Source of the DNA: Amycolatopsis thailandensis
GTDB taxonomy: Bacteria; Actinomycetota; Actinomycetes; Mycobacteriales; Pseudonocardiaceae
Direction: 5' to 3'
Assembly (NCBI RefSeq): GCF_002234405.1
Contig: NZ_NMQT01000043.1
Coordinates: 1 to 64,000 of the forward strand
Length of the DNA stretch: 64,000 nucleotides
The position numbers were made by a program, and so were the translations under genes. The notes beneath the pieces are model-generated. The model saw only the letters and a list, made by a program, of their open reading frames with translations, was not told where the DNA came from and made no database searches. Below are positions 36,719 through 45,545 of this stretch, one piece after another (the stretch's first letter is position 1; every line of letters begins with the position of its first letter).

Positions 36719-38313
36719 GCACGATCAGGTCCACAGTGGACTCGAAGAGCGAGGAGTTCGCGGCCAACCGCGAGTCCATGCTCGGCAAGCTCGCCGAGAT
36801 CGACGGCGAGCAGGCCAAGGCGATCGCGGGTGGCGGCGAGAAGTACGTCACCCGGCATCGCAAACGCGGCAAGCTGCTCGCCCGCGAGCGGATCGAACTC
36901 CTCCTCGACGAGGACTCGCCGTTCCTGGAGCTCTCGCCGCTCGCGGCCTGGGGTTCGGACTATCAGGTCGGCGCCAGCGTGATCACCGGCATCGGTGTGG
37001 TCGAGGGCGTCGAATGCATGATCTCGGCGAGCGATCCCACGGTCAAAGGCGGGGCGAGCAACCCGTGGACGGCCAAGAAGAGCTATCGCGCCGCGGACAT
37101 CGCCGCGCAGAACCGCCTGCCGGTGATCAACCTCGTCGAGTCCGGCGGTGCGGATCTGCCGACGCAGAAGGAGATCTTCATCCCCGGCGGCCGGATCTTC
37201 CGCGACATCACGCGGTCTTCGGCGGCGAAGGTGCCCACGATCGCGCTGGTGTTCGGCAACTCGACCGCGGGCGGCGCGTACCTGCCCGGCATGTCGGACT
37301 ACGTCGTCATGGTCAAGGAACGCGCGAAGGTGTTCCTCGGCGGGCCGCCGCTGGTCAAGATGGCGACCGGTGAGGAGTCCGACGACGAATCGCTCGGCGG
37401 CGCCGAAATGCACGCCCGCACCTCGGGCCTCGCCGACTACCTCGCGGCCGACGAAGAGGACGCGATCCGGCTCGGCCGCAGCATCGTCAAACGGCTCAAC
37501 TGGACCAAACAGGGGCCGACGCCGAAGCCGGACTACGCCGAGCCGCTGTACTCCGCCGAAGACCTGCTCGGCATCGTGCCCACCGATCTCAAGGTGCCGT
37601 TCGACCCGCGCGAGGTGATCGCCAGGGTCGCCGACGGTTCGGACTTCGACGAGTTCAAACCCTTGTACGGCAGCAGCCTCGTCACCGGCTGGGCTAGCAT
37701 CCACGGCTACCCGGTCGGCATCCTCGCCAACGCGCAGGGCGTGCTCTTCGGTGAGGAGTCGCAGAAGGCGGCGCAGTTCATCCAGCTGGCCAACCAGATC
37801 GACACGCCGCTGGTCTTCCTGCACAACACCACCGGCTACATGGTCGGCAAGGAGTACGAGCAGAGCGGCATCATCAAGCACGGCGCGATGATGATCAACG
37901 CCGTGTCGAACTCGAAGGTCCCGCATCTGTCGGTGCTCATGGGCGCCTCGTACGGCGCCGGGCACTACGGCATGTGCGGCCGCGCGTACGACCCCCGCTT
38001 CCTGTTCGCCTGGCCCAGCGCGAAATCCGCGGTCATGGGGCCGCAGCAATTGGCGGGTGTGCTGTCGATCGTGGCCCGCGCCGCCGCCGCGTCGCGGGGC
38101 CAGGACTACAACGAGGAGCACGACGCCGCCATGCGCGCCATGGTGGAGGGGCAGATCGAGGCGGAGTCGATGCCGATGTTCCTCTCCGGGATGCTCTACG
38201 ACGACGGGATCATCGACCCCCGCGACACCCGCACGGTGCTCGGGCTCAGCCTGTCCGTGATCCACAATGGACCAGTGAAGGGCGCCGAGGGCTTCGGCGT
38301 CTTCAGGATGTGA
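36715..38313 (+). CDS. Acyl-CoA carboxylase beta (carboxyltransferase) subunit
   Basis: A 532-residue carboxyltransferase subunit transferring CO2 from carboxybiotin to an acyl-CoA. The crotonase-fold halves are seen as SGGADLPTQKEIFIPGGRIFRDI and STAGGAYLPGMSDYVVMV, and later TGYMVGKEYEQSGIIKHGAMM and GASYGAGHYGMCGRAYDPRFLF. The order and the NTTGYMVG block resemble 3-methylcrotonyl/geranyl-CoA carboxylases rather than acetyl- or propionyl-CoA forms. It starts ATGA-coupled to the dehydrogenase gene and is followed five bases later by the biotin-carboxylase subunit. Specificity for methylcrotonyl-, geranyl- or related CoA is inferred. Confidence 0.88.
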   Translation: MSTIRSTVDSKSEEFAANRESMLGKLAEIDGEQAKAIAGGGEKYVTRHRKRGKLLARERIELLLDEDSPFLELSPLAAWGSDYQVGASVITGIGVVEGVECMISASDPTVKGGASNPWTAKKSYRAADIAAQNRLPVINLVESGGADLPTQKEIFIPGGRIFRDITRSSAAKVPTIALVFGNSTAGGAYLPGMSDYVVMVKERAKVFLGGPPLVKMATGEESDDESLGGAEMHARTSGLADYLAADEEDAIRLGRSIVKRLNWTKQGPTPKPDYAEPLYSAEDLLGIVPTDLKVPFDPREVIARVADGSDFDEFKPLYGSSLVTGWASIHGYPVGILANAQGVLFGEESQKAAQFIQLANQIDTPLVFLHNTTGYMVGKEYEQSGIIKHGAMMINAVSNSKVPHLSVLMGASYGAGHYGMCGRAYDPRFLFAWPSAKSAVMGPQQLAGVLSIVARAAAASRGQDYNEEHDAAMRAMVEGQIEAESMPMFLSGMLYDDGIIDPRDTRTVLGLSLSVIHNGPVKGAEGFGVFRM

Positions 38314-38318
38314 GCGGC

Positions 38319-40271
38319 ATGATCGAGAAACTCCTGGTCGCCAACCGCGGCGAGATCGCCCGCCGCGTGTTCCGCACCTGTCGCGACGCCGGGATCGGCA
38401 CGGTCGCGGTGTTCTCCGACGCGGACGCCGACGCGCCGCACACCGCCGAGGCGGACGTCGCCGTCCGGCTGCCGGGCAACGCGCCGTCCGACACCTACCT
38501 GAGGGCCGAACTGCTGATCAAGGCGGCCGTCGAGACCGGCGCCGACGCGATCCACCCCGGTTACGGGTTCCTGTCCGAGAACGCCGGGTTCGCCCGCGCC
38601 GTGATCGACGCGGGACTGACCTGGGTCGGGCCGCCGCCGGAGGCCATCGAGAGCATGGGCTCCAAGGTCGAGTCCAAGCGGATGATGGCCGACGCCGGTG
38701 TCCCGATCCTGTCCGAATTGGACCCGGCTGAGGTGACCGAGGCCGACCTTCCTTTGCTGGTCAAGGCTTCCGCCGGTGGTGGCGGACGAGGGATGCGCGT
38801 GGTGCGCTCGCTCGGCGAACTCGCCGAGGCCGTCGAAGGGGCGAGCGCGGAGGCCGCGTCGGCGTTCGGCGACGCGACCGTGTTCTGCGAGCGGTACCTG
38901 GAGACCGGGCGGCACATCGAGGTCCAGGTGCTCGCCGACACCCACGGCACGGTGTGGGCGGTGGGGGAGCGGGAATGCTCGATCCAGCGCCGTCACCAGA
39001 AGGTCGTCGAAGAGGCGCCGTCGCCGTTCGTGGACGACACCATGCGGGAGGCGCTGTTCGACGCCGCGCGCAAGGCCGCGCAGGCGATCGACTACGTCGG
39101 CGCCGGGACGGTCGAGTTCCTCGCCGGCCCGGACGGGCGGTTCTACTTCCTGGAGATGAACACCCGGCTCCAAGTCGAGCACCCCGTCACCGAGGCCACG
39201 ACCGGACTCGACCTCGTCTCGCTGCAACTGCGGATCGCGGAGGGCGAGCACCTGCCGATCGACGAGCCGGAGACACGAGGCCACGCGATCGAGGTCCGGC
39301 TCTACGCCGAAGACCCGGCCGCGGGCTGGCAGCCGCAGAGCGGAACCCTGCACCGCTTCGAGCTTCCCGCCGCACAGCGGGAATTCGAAGTCGGCCCGGG
39401 CGTCCGGCTCGACTCCGGTTTCGTCAGCGGGCAGACCGTCGGCGTGCACTACGACCCGATGCTCGCCAAGGTCATCGCGTTCGCCCCGAACCGTCGGAGC
39501 GCTGCACGGGCCTTGGCAGGGGCGCTGGCAGGCGCGGAGATCCACGGCGTGGTGACCAACCGCGACCTGCTGGTGAACGTGCTGCGCCACGAGGCTTTCC
39601 TCACGGGCGAGACGGATACGGCGTTCTTCGACCGGCACGGTCTCGAAACGCTGGCCCGGCCACTGGCCACTGTGGACACTGTACGGATTTCCGCGCTGGC
39701 CGCCGCGTTGGCGGGTGCCGCGGTGAACCGGGCGGGCGCCCAGGTGCAGGGACGGCTGCCGAGTGGCTGGCGGAATGTTCGCTCGCAAGGGCAGCGCAAA
39801 CGTTTTCGTCAAGGCGAAGACGAGATCGAGGTCGTCTACACGCTCACCCGCGACGGTCTGCGCGCGGACGGATTCGAAGGCGTCGAACTGGTTTCGGCCG
39901 AGTCCGGCAGTGTGGTCCTGGAAGTCTCCGGGGTGCGGCGGAAGTTCGGTGTCGCCCGGTACGGCGACGCGGTGTATGTCGATTCGCCGGACGGCACCGT
40001 CGAACTGAATGTGGTGCCGAGGTACACCGATCCCGACGCGGCACTCGCCGCCGGTTCGCTCGTGGCGCCGATGCCGGGCACGGTCGTCCGGCTCGCGGTC
40101 GAGGCGGGCGACACCGTCAAGACCGGCGATCCGCTGCTGTGGCTGGAAGCGATGAAGATGGAACACCGGATCGCGGCGCCCGCCGACGGCGTCGTGACCG
40201 AACTCCCGGTGGTGGTCGGACAACAGGTCGAAGTGGGCATGATCCTCGCGGTGGTAGGAGACGACGAATGA
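38319..40271 (+). CDS. Acyl-CoA carboxylase alpha subunit, biotin carboxylase plus BCCP
   Basis: A 650-residue biotin-dependent subunit. The biotin carboxylase domain starts KLLVANRGEIARRVFRTCRD, has the ATP loop KASAGGGGRGMR (about 147), and EMNTRLQVEHPVTEATTG (catalytic region about 278). A short BT-like link domain follows, then the biotinyl domain with the biotin-accepting Lys in LEAMKMEH (about 612). It carboxylates biotin with bicarbonate and ATP, and passes CO2 to the adjacent beta subunit. The stop overlaps the next start (ATGA). Confidence 0.93.
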   Translation: MIEKLLVANRGEIARRVFRTCRDAGIGTVAVFSDADADAPHTAEADVAVRLPGNAPSDTYLRAELLIKAAVETGADAIHPGYGFLSENAGFARAVIDAGLTWVGPPPEAIESMGSKVESKRMMADAGVPILSELDPAEVTEADLPLLVKASAGGGGRGMRVVRSLGELAEAVEGASAEAASAFGDATVFCERYLETGRHIEVQVLADTHGTVWAVGERECSIQRRHQKVVEEAPSPFVDDTMREALFDAARKAAQAIDYVGAGTVEFLAGPDGRFYFLEMNTRLQVEHPVTEATTGLDLVSLQLRIAEGEHLPIDEPETRGHAIEVRLYAEDPAAGWQPQSGTLHRFELPAAQREFEVGPGVRLDSGFVSGQTVGVHYDPMLAKVIAFAPNRRSAARALAGALAGAEIHGVVTNRDLLVNVLRHEAFLTGETDTAFFDRHGLETLARPLATVDTVRISALAAALAGAAVNRAGAQVQGRLPSGWRNVRSQGQRKRFRQGEDEIEVVYTLTRDGLRADGFEGVELVSAESGSVVLEVSGVRRKFGVARYGDAVYVDSPDGTVELNVVPRYTDPDAALAAGSLVAPMPGTVVRLAVEAGDTVKTGDPLLWLEAMKMEHRIAAPADGVVTELPVVVGQQVEVGMILAVVGDDE

Positions 40272-41434
40272 ACGCGATGAACTTCACCGAGCCGCAGGAG
40301 CGCGTCGCGCTGCGGGCCGCGGTCGCCGAACTGGGCAAGAAGTACGGGCACGAGTACTACGCCAAGCAGGCCCGTGCCGGGCTCAAGACCGAAGAACTGT
40401 GGGCCGAGGCCGGACGGCTGGGCTACCTCGGCGTGAACCTGCCCGAGGAGTACGGCGGCGGGGGAGCGGGCATCGCGGATCTCGCCGCGGTGCTGGAAGA
40501 GCTCGCCGCGGCGGGCTGTCCGCTGCTGCTCATGGTCGTCTCGCCGGCGATCTGCGGCACGGTCATCTCGCGGTTCGGCACCGACGAGCAGAAGAAGCGC
40601 TGGCTGCCCGGCATCGCCGACGGCAGCAGGCGGATGGTCTTCGCGATCACCGAGCCGGACGCCGGGTCGAACTCGCACAAGATCACCACCACCGCGAAAC
40701 GCGACGGCGGTGATTGGGTCCTCAGTGGACGGAAGGTCTACATCTCCGGGGTCGACGAAGCGGACGCCGTCCTGGTCGTCGGCCGCACCGAGGATTCGAA
40801 GACCGGCAAGCTCAAGCCCGCGCTGTTCATCGTCCCGACCGACGCGCCCGGCTTCGAGTACAAACAGATCGACATGGACATCGTCTCGCCGGAGAAGCAG
40901 TTCGGCCTGTTCCTCGACGACGTCCACCTGCCCGCCGACGCGCTGGTCGGCGAGGAGGACGCGGCGATCGCGCAGTTGTTCGCCGGGCTCAACCCCGAAC
41001 GCATCATGGGCGCGTCGTTCTCGCTCGGCATCGCGCGGTACGCGCTGGGCAAGGGCGTCGCCTACGCCAACGAACGCAAGGTGTGGGGCGCGCCGATCGG
41101 CACCCACCAGGGACTCGCGCATCCGCTGGCCGAGATCAAGATCGAGCTGGAACTGGCCAAACTCATGACGCAGAAGGCGGCGTCGCTCTACGACTCCGGC
41201 GACGACTTCGGCGCGGGCGAGTCGGCGAACATGGCGAAGTACGCGGCCGCCGAGGTCGCCATCCGCGCCGTCGACCAGGCCGTGCAGACCCACGGCGGCA
41301 ACGGCCTCGCCAGCGAATACGGGCTGGGCACGCTGGTCACGGCCGTCCGGCTGGGCCGGATCGCGCCGGTGAGCCGCGAGATGGTGCTCAACTTCGTCGG
41401 CCAGCACAGCCTGGGCCTGCCCAGGTCCTACTGA
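40268..41434 (+). CDS. Acyl-CoA dehydrogenase, second copy
   Basis: A 388-residue acyl-CoA dehydrogenase. FAITEPDAGSNSHKITTTAKR is the FAD/acyl contact block, RIMGASFSLGIARYALGKGVAYANERKVWG the mid-helix region, and QTHGGNGLASEYGLGTLVTAVRLGRIAPVSREMVLNF the C-terminal block. It is only distantly like the first copy and lacks the GIGGGTNEIL pattern, so the catalytic base may be placed differently, as in isovaleryl-type and long-branched forms. It overlaps the biotin subunit stop by four bases. Probably a citronellyl- or isovaleryl-like oxidising step, by analogy with the Atu/Liu pathways. Confidence 0.88.
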   Translation: MNAMNFTEPQERVALRAAVAELGKKYGHEYYAKQARAGLKTEELWAEAGRLGYLGVNLPEEYGGGGAGIADLAAVLEELAAAGCPLLLMVVSPAICGTVISRFGTDEQKKRWLPGIADGSRRMVFAITEPDAGSNSHKITTTAKRDGGDWVLSGRKVYISGVDEADAVLVVGRTEDSKTGKLKPALFIVPTDAPGFEYKQIDMDIVSPEKQFGLFLDDVHLPADALVGEEDAAIAQLFAGLNPERIMGASFSLGIARYALGKGVAYANERKVWGAPIGTHQGLAHPLAEIKIELELAKLMTQKAASLYDSGDDFGAGESANMAKYAAAEVAIRAVDQAVQTHGGNGLASEYGLGTLVTAVRLGRIAPVSREMVLNFVGQHSLGLPRSY

Positions 41435-41444
41435 GGAGGCGTCC

Positions 41445-41474
41445 ATGAGCACGCTCGACGAAGAGCGGCGATGA
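41445..41474 (+). CDS. Nine-codon minigene before tetR
   Basis: A strong ribosome site GAGGAGG is followed five bases later by ATG and the codons for MSTLDEERR, then TGA, which overlaps the start of tetR (ATG at 41471, ATGA). The ribosome site favours the minigene, not tetR. It may serve only to couple translation of tetR to the catabolic operon, or be the remnant of a deleted gene. Confidence 0.4.
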   Translation: MSTLDEERR

Positions 41475-42112
41475 TCCGCGAACCACAGCAGGAGCGAAGC
41501 CGGACGACTCGGCGGCGGCTGGTCGAGGCCGCCGTCGAGACGATCGGGGAGCTGGGCTGGAACGGGACCACGGTCGCGGTGATCGCCGAACGCGCCGGGG
41601 TCTCGCGTGGCGCCGCCCAGCACCACTTCCCGACCAGGGAGGACCTGGTCGCGGCCGCGGTCGAGCACGTCGGCGAGATCCAGATCGTGGAACTGCGCGC
41701 CCGCGCGGCCGAGCTGCCGTCCGGGCGGTCCCGGATCGAACGGGCCGTCGACATGGTGCTCAACCTCTACAGCGGGCCGATGTTCCGCGCCGCTCTCCAT
41801 CTGTGGGTCGCGGCGTCGACCGATGAAGCCCTGCGCGCGACCCTCGTGCCGCTGGAAGCCCGGGTCGGCCGGGAGGCACACCGAGTAACCGTCGAACTGC
41901 TCGGCGTCGACGAGTCGCACCCCGGTGTCCGCGAGCTGGTCCAGGCCACTCTCGATCTTGCCCGCGGCCTGGGCCTGGCGAATCTGCTGACCGACGACAC
42001 GAAGCGCCGCAAGCAGATCGTCGCCCAGTGGGCGCGGGTCCTGGAGCCCACACTGGCAGTGGCAAAAAGCCAGAAGATCGAACGGAACCTGGATAATCCC
42101 GAGAACGTCTGA
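41471..42112 (+). CDS. TetR-family regulator of the acyl-CoA operon
   Basis: A 213-residue repressor whose N-terminal helix-turn-helix reads TTVAVIAERAGVSRGAAQHHFPTREDLVAAAVEHV (about 34-68), ending in the typical AQHHFPTREDL. A helical C-terminal domain (about 75-200) would bind the inducer, plausibly an acyl-CoA. It is last in the operon and its start lies four bases inside the minigene, so it is made together with the enzymes and may repress them. No clear operator was found upstream of 33085. Confidence 0.85.
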   Translation: MIREPQQERSRTTRRRLVEAAVETIGELGWNGTTVAVIAERAGVSRGAAQHHFPTREDLVAAAVEHVGEIQIVELRARAAELPSGRSRIERAVDMVLNLYSGPMFRAALHLWVAASTDEALRATLVPLEARVGREAHRVTVELLGVDESHPGVRELVQATLDLARGLGLANLLTDDTKRRKQIVAQWARVLEPTLAVAKSQKIERNLDNPENV

Positions 42113-42199
42113 GATCTTGTTAACACTGATGGAGCAGCGGCCGATAACACGGTGTAAGTGCTGCTGATTCGGGTAGCTGATCGAGAGAGGTCCAGTCCG

Positions 42200-42469
42200 G
42201 TGTCCGGTTCAGAGGTCGAACTGTCCCATCGAGCGATGGCGATGCTGCGAGCGGTCGCGGCCCGCCGTGCCGAGATGTCGTGCAGCTGCGAGCCCGACCT
42301 CTTCATCGACGGGTTCGCCTGTTGCGACCAGATGACCGCGCACGCCCTGGCCCACGGCGGCTACATCCGTCCCGCCGGGTCCACCGGGCTCTCCGCGGTG
42401 ACCGGCCGGGTGCCCGCCGAACTGACCGAGGCGGGCGAGGCCGCGATCGCGGTCACCGCCGCCGCCTGA
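42200..42469 (+). CDS. Cys-rich small conserved protein
   Basis: An 89-residue protein of unknown function. GTG 42200, with GAGAGG about ten bases upstream, begins SGSEVELSHRAMAML; the in-frame upstream start at 42158 lacks support. The central block MSCSCEPDLFIDGFACCDQ carries four Cys in two pairs, a possible metal or disulfide centre. It is followed by AHALAHGGYIRP. I recall the same block in hypothetical proteins of related genera, but not a role. It has no signal peptide and is likely cytosolic. It stands alone between the operon and the repeat block. Confidence 0.6.
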   Translation: MSGSEVELSHRAMAMLRAVAARRAEMSCSCEPDLFIDGFACCDQMTAHALAHGGYIRPAGSTGLSAVTGRVPAELTEAGEAAIAVTAAA

Positions 42470-42475
42470 CCCACC

Positions 42476-42672
42476 CACGAGTCGTCCGCCCAGTCACACG
42501 TGTCGTCCGCCTGATCACGTGTGTCGTCCCTCCAGTCACGTATCCGCGCCGTCCGAGCACGTGCGCATCATGGCGATCACCCGTGATCGGATGGACGGCA
42601 CGTGTGATCAGATGGACGACACGCGTGATGGAACGGACGACACGCGATCGCGGTCACCGCTGCCGCGCGACC
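42476..42672. repeat. Two opposed arrays of about 21-bp repeats
   Basis: Four degenerate direct units containing GTCGTCCGCC...GATCACG (42481-42560) are followed by four inverted units (GTGATCGGATGGACGGC to GAACGGACGACACG, 42582-42644). The flank CGCGATCGCGGTCACCGC appears both at the end of the small CDS (about 42443) and at 42644, as a near-exact direct repeat, suggesting a duplication or insertion. The rest to 42793 shows no gene. Confidence 0.65.
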
Positions 42673-42793
42673 TTTCGCCGCACCGTCTGTCCGTAGTGGA
42701 CGACGGCCGTTTACAAGCGCCTCCCGCGTTCCTAGGATCCACCCCGGGTTGAGGCCGCCGCGTCGATCGGCGGACCGGGGTTTGGAGGTGCCG

Positions 42794-43318
42794 ATGGCAC
42801 GGACGGCTCGCCGTGAAGCCGGTGGGGACGCCCTGAGCGAGTTGATGCGGGCGGCCGGAGCCGTACCGCGTCGCCCGGGACCGCGCGGGCCGAAGCACCG
42901 GGCTCCGATCGCCGTCGTCCCCGGTAGCGGGAAGCTCTGGCGGATTTCGGCGCTTTCGGCCGGTGGCGTCGTCGTCGGTGGACTGCTCGCCGTACTGCTC
43001 ACCCCGGCGGACCCGGCCGAGGTCACCCCCGGGATGCCGCTCCCGCCGCCGTCGCTGACCATCGCCCCGCAGGCGATCGAGGTCCCGGACGACGCGATGC
43101 CCCCGCCCGTCCCGTCGGGACCGCCGGGCGGCAGTGTCGCACCCCCGCCGCCGATGACCGCGTCGCTGCACGGCTCGGAAACGCCGTCCCCCACGCCCAC
43201 GCCGACGCCTGGAGAACGGCCCGATCCGCGTGCCGGTCACCGTGACCACGATTGGTACTACGACTGGTATTACGGCGGATATCCCGGGGGCGGCCGCCAC
43301 CCGCAATGGGGCGGGTAG
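42794..43318 (+). CDS. Pro-rich single-pass membrane protein
   Basis: A 174-residue protein of unknown function. GGAGGT precedes ATG 42794 by four bases. A basic N-terminal third (RRPGPRGPKHRAP) is followed by one membrane helix (SALSAGGVVVGGLLAVLL, about 53-70) and a Pro/Ser/Thr-rich exterior of some 100 residues (for example PPPVPSGPPGGS, PTPTPTPGER) with a Tyr/Trp-rich end (DWYYDWYYGGYPG). That end resembles cell-wall-associated regions. It could be the third partner of the ATPase/receptor pair after it, from which 177 bases separate it. Confidence 0.6.
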   Translation: MARTARREAGGDALSELMRAAGAVPRRPGPRGPKHRAPIAVVPGSGKLWRISALSAGGVVVGGLLAVLLTPADPAEVTPGMPLPPPSLTIAPQAIEVPDDAMPPPVPSGPPGGSVAPPPPMTASLHGSETPSPTPTPTPGERPDPRAGHRDHDWYYDWYYGGYPGGGRHPQWGG

Positions 43319-43495
43319 CGCCGATCGGGTGATCGACGGTATCGCTCACCGTCGAACGAAAATTACGATTCACACCAGATTTCGTCCTTTCGTGTCTGGT
43401 GTCATTATTCCTGTCCCTCGGGCTCGGCCGGGTACCTACGATGGTTCGCACTCTCCATTCCCTCCCGGAGCACAGCTAGGGGCTGAACAGGAACA

Positions 43496-45526
43496 ATGAG
43501 TGTGGACCGACATTCTCCCGCGGTGCAGCTCGCCCGGAGAATGCTGATCAACCGCGAGACGGGGAATCCGTCCCGCCGACAGCCGGTGACGCTGCTGCTC
43601 GGGCCGGTGGGTTCGGGGAAGACCACGGCACTGGAAGCGATCCGTCGCGACCTGGGCTGGGGTGTCGTGCACGCCGGATTCGATTTCGGGCAAGGCGGCA
43701 GAGCGGGCACGATCGACGTGCTCGCAAAACTGGCCTACGGATTGTCGAGTAAATGGCGAAATCGGCCGAAACCGCAGTTCGTTCGCTTCACCATTGCGTT
43801 GATCGCGGTCCAGGCGGAGCTACCCGGCCGAAATCGTGACGAGGATCTGGCGCAACTGAGGTCGCTGATCAACAGCTTTCACGGAATCATCTGGACGCCG
43901 GCGCTGGACAAAGCGCTCGACACGCTGACCGAAACGGCGAAGGTGACCGGACTCGTCGAACCTCCGTACGCGGATCTGTTCCGTCAGTCGTTCCCGCATC
44001 TGGTCCGGAACATCCGGCCGAGGCTCGGAAAGGCGCTGCGGTCGCTGGCCGACTTCCCCAACGCGGAGGGGCGGTCCCCGTTCGACGCGCTGCTCGAACT
44101 CAACCGGCTCGCCCACGGCAGCGCCCGTGACGGCAAGGCGGTCACCGAATGGCTGATGGCGGCCTTCCTCGGCGACGTCCGGGAGAGCCATCCACGGCTG
44201 GCCAGACCGGAGGAGAAAAGCCCCTGCGCCTGCGATGTCTCGCAGCAGCGCAGGCACTGGCACAACTGGGTGGTGGTCCTCGACGACGTCGACCACGCCG
44301 GCGGGACCGAGTTCCTCGCCGACCTGGTCGCCGCGCGGGAACGCTACGCCGTCCAGCATCCGAACGATCGCGACGCCCACGACGCGCTGCTGGTCATCGC
44401 GACCAGCGGTCGTTGGCACGACGAGTGGGGCACCGCCTGGCTGGCGCCGTGGAAACCCACGTCCGGCGCCCCGCCCGCCGTCCGGTCGATGGTGGACTGC
44501 GAGGAGGCCTCGTACGACGACTGGGCGAACCCGGGCAACGGCGCGCTCGATTCGCCCTACTACCCCGTCCGGATCTCGCCCCAGCCGATCGGGCGCATCG
44601 CGCGCGTCCTCGATTCCGGCGCGCGGACCCCGAAGGTCACGCTCGCGCACCGGGCGACCGGCGGACTGCCGTCGGCGGTCGAGCAACTCGCGGAACGCCT
44701 GCGGGCGAGCGATGTGCGCGAGGGTGACCGCGACCTGCTCACCACCGACCCTCGTGGCGGGCAGGATCCCTGCTACCGCAGGCTCGCCGGGCTCGGGTTG
44801 ACCGAGCACCTCGACGACGTCCAGCTCGACGACTTCGTGACCGCGGCCCCGTTCGCGACCGCGCCCTGGCTGATCCCGGACGCCGCGCAGAGCCGGATCG
44901 ACCAGCCGCACGTCGGGCGGATCCTGACCGAGCTCCGCACCTCGTTGTGGGTGACGGCGAAGAACTCGGCGGGCACCACGGAGGACCAGGCCGCCCTGCA
45001 TCCGTGGATCGCCGCGAATCTGGTGTCCGCGCTCGCCCGGCGGGGCCACGGTGACGGGCCGACCTACACCGACCAGTTCACGGCCCTGCGCGACGATCCG
45101 GACACCGCGCAGGACCCGGTGCGCCTGGCCTACTGCAATCTCGCGCTGGGTGACATCGGTGAGGTGGTCACCTTCTTCGAGCGCGAGTTCAACCGGATCC
45201 CGCACGCGGAATGGATCGCGAAACTCGAGCTGGTCCTGAACGCGCCGGACGACCTGCCGCCCGAACGGGACCACGCGGAGCTGTACGACGAACTGGTGAA
45301 CCTGGACAACGCGTGGTGTCCCACCGGCCGTTCCGAGATCCGGAACAACGTCGCCCGGCTCATCGCGGCGGGCCGGCTGACCGCCAGTCCCTTCGCCGTC
45401 CGCGGGCAGGCCCAGCACCAGGTGATCGCGAACGCCTTCGCCGCGCTGGCCACGACGTCGCACCAGCCCGACGTCGGCGCTCTCGTCTCGGCAAAAGAAG
45501 CCGCCCGTCGCGGCGAATTCCCCTGA
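43496..45526 (+). CDS. Large P-loop ATPase of unknown function, STAND/AAA-like
   Basis: A 676-residue soluble protein. The Walker A GPVGSGKTT (about 36-44) is followed by FDFGQGG and by Walker B VVVLDDVDHAGG (about 255), then a sensor-like ATSGRWHDEW. The C-terminal half (about 420-670) is helical, with repeated helix-loop-helix segments (for example LAYCNLALGDIGEVVTFFERE) typical of effector or STAND-type modules. No trans-membrane segment or known catalytic domain is seen. It lies 19 bases before a membrane-tethered receptor and is probably co-expressed with it. Function not recognised; an ATP-driven signalling switch is the best guess. Confidence 0.6.
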   Translation: MSVDRHSPAVQLARRMLINRETGNPSRRQPVTLLLGPVGSGKTTALEAIRRDLGWGVVHAGFDFGQGGRAGTIDVLAKLAYGLSSKWRNRPKPQFVRFTIALIAVQAELPGRNRDEDLAQLRSLINSFHGIIWTPALDKALDTLTETAKVTGLVEPPYADLFRQSFPHLVRNIRPRLGKALRSLADFPNAEGRSPFDALLELNRLAHGSARDGKAVTEWLMAAFLGDVRESHPRLARPEEKSPCACDVSQQRRHWHNWVVVLDDVDHAGGTEFLADLVAARERYAVQHPNDRDAHDALLVIATSGRWHDEWGTAWLAPWKPTSGAPPAVRSMVDCEEASYDDWANPGNGALDSPYYPVRISPQPIGRIARVLDSGARTPKVTLAHRATGGLPSAVEQLAERLRASDVREGDRDLLTTDPRGGQDPCYRRLAGLGLTEHLDDVQLDDFVTAAPFATAPWLIPDAAQSRIDQPHVGRILTELRTSLWVTAKNSAGTTEDQAALHPWIAANLVSALARRGHGDGPTYTDQFTALRDDPDTAQDPVRLAYCNLALGDIGEVVTFFEREFNRIPHAEWIAKLELVLNAPDDLPPERDHAELYDELVNLDNAWCPTGRSEIRNNVARLIAAGRLTASPFAVRGQAQHQVIANAFAALATTSHQPDVGALVSAKEAARRGEFP

Positions 45527-45545
45527 ACCTGAACGGAAACCCGTC

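Noticed and set aside
42476-42672. CRISPR array
   Set aside because: Units are opposed in two halves, degenerate, and have no distinct spacers or cas genes.
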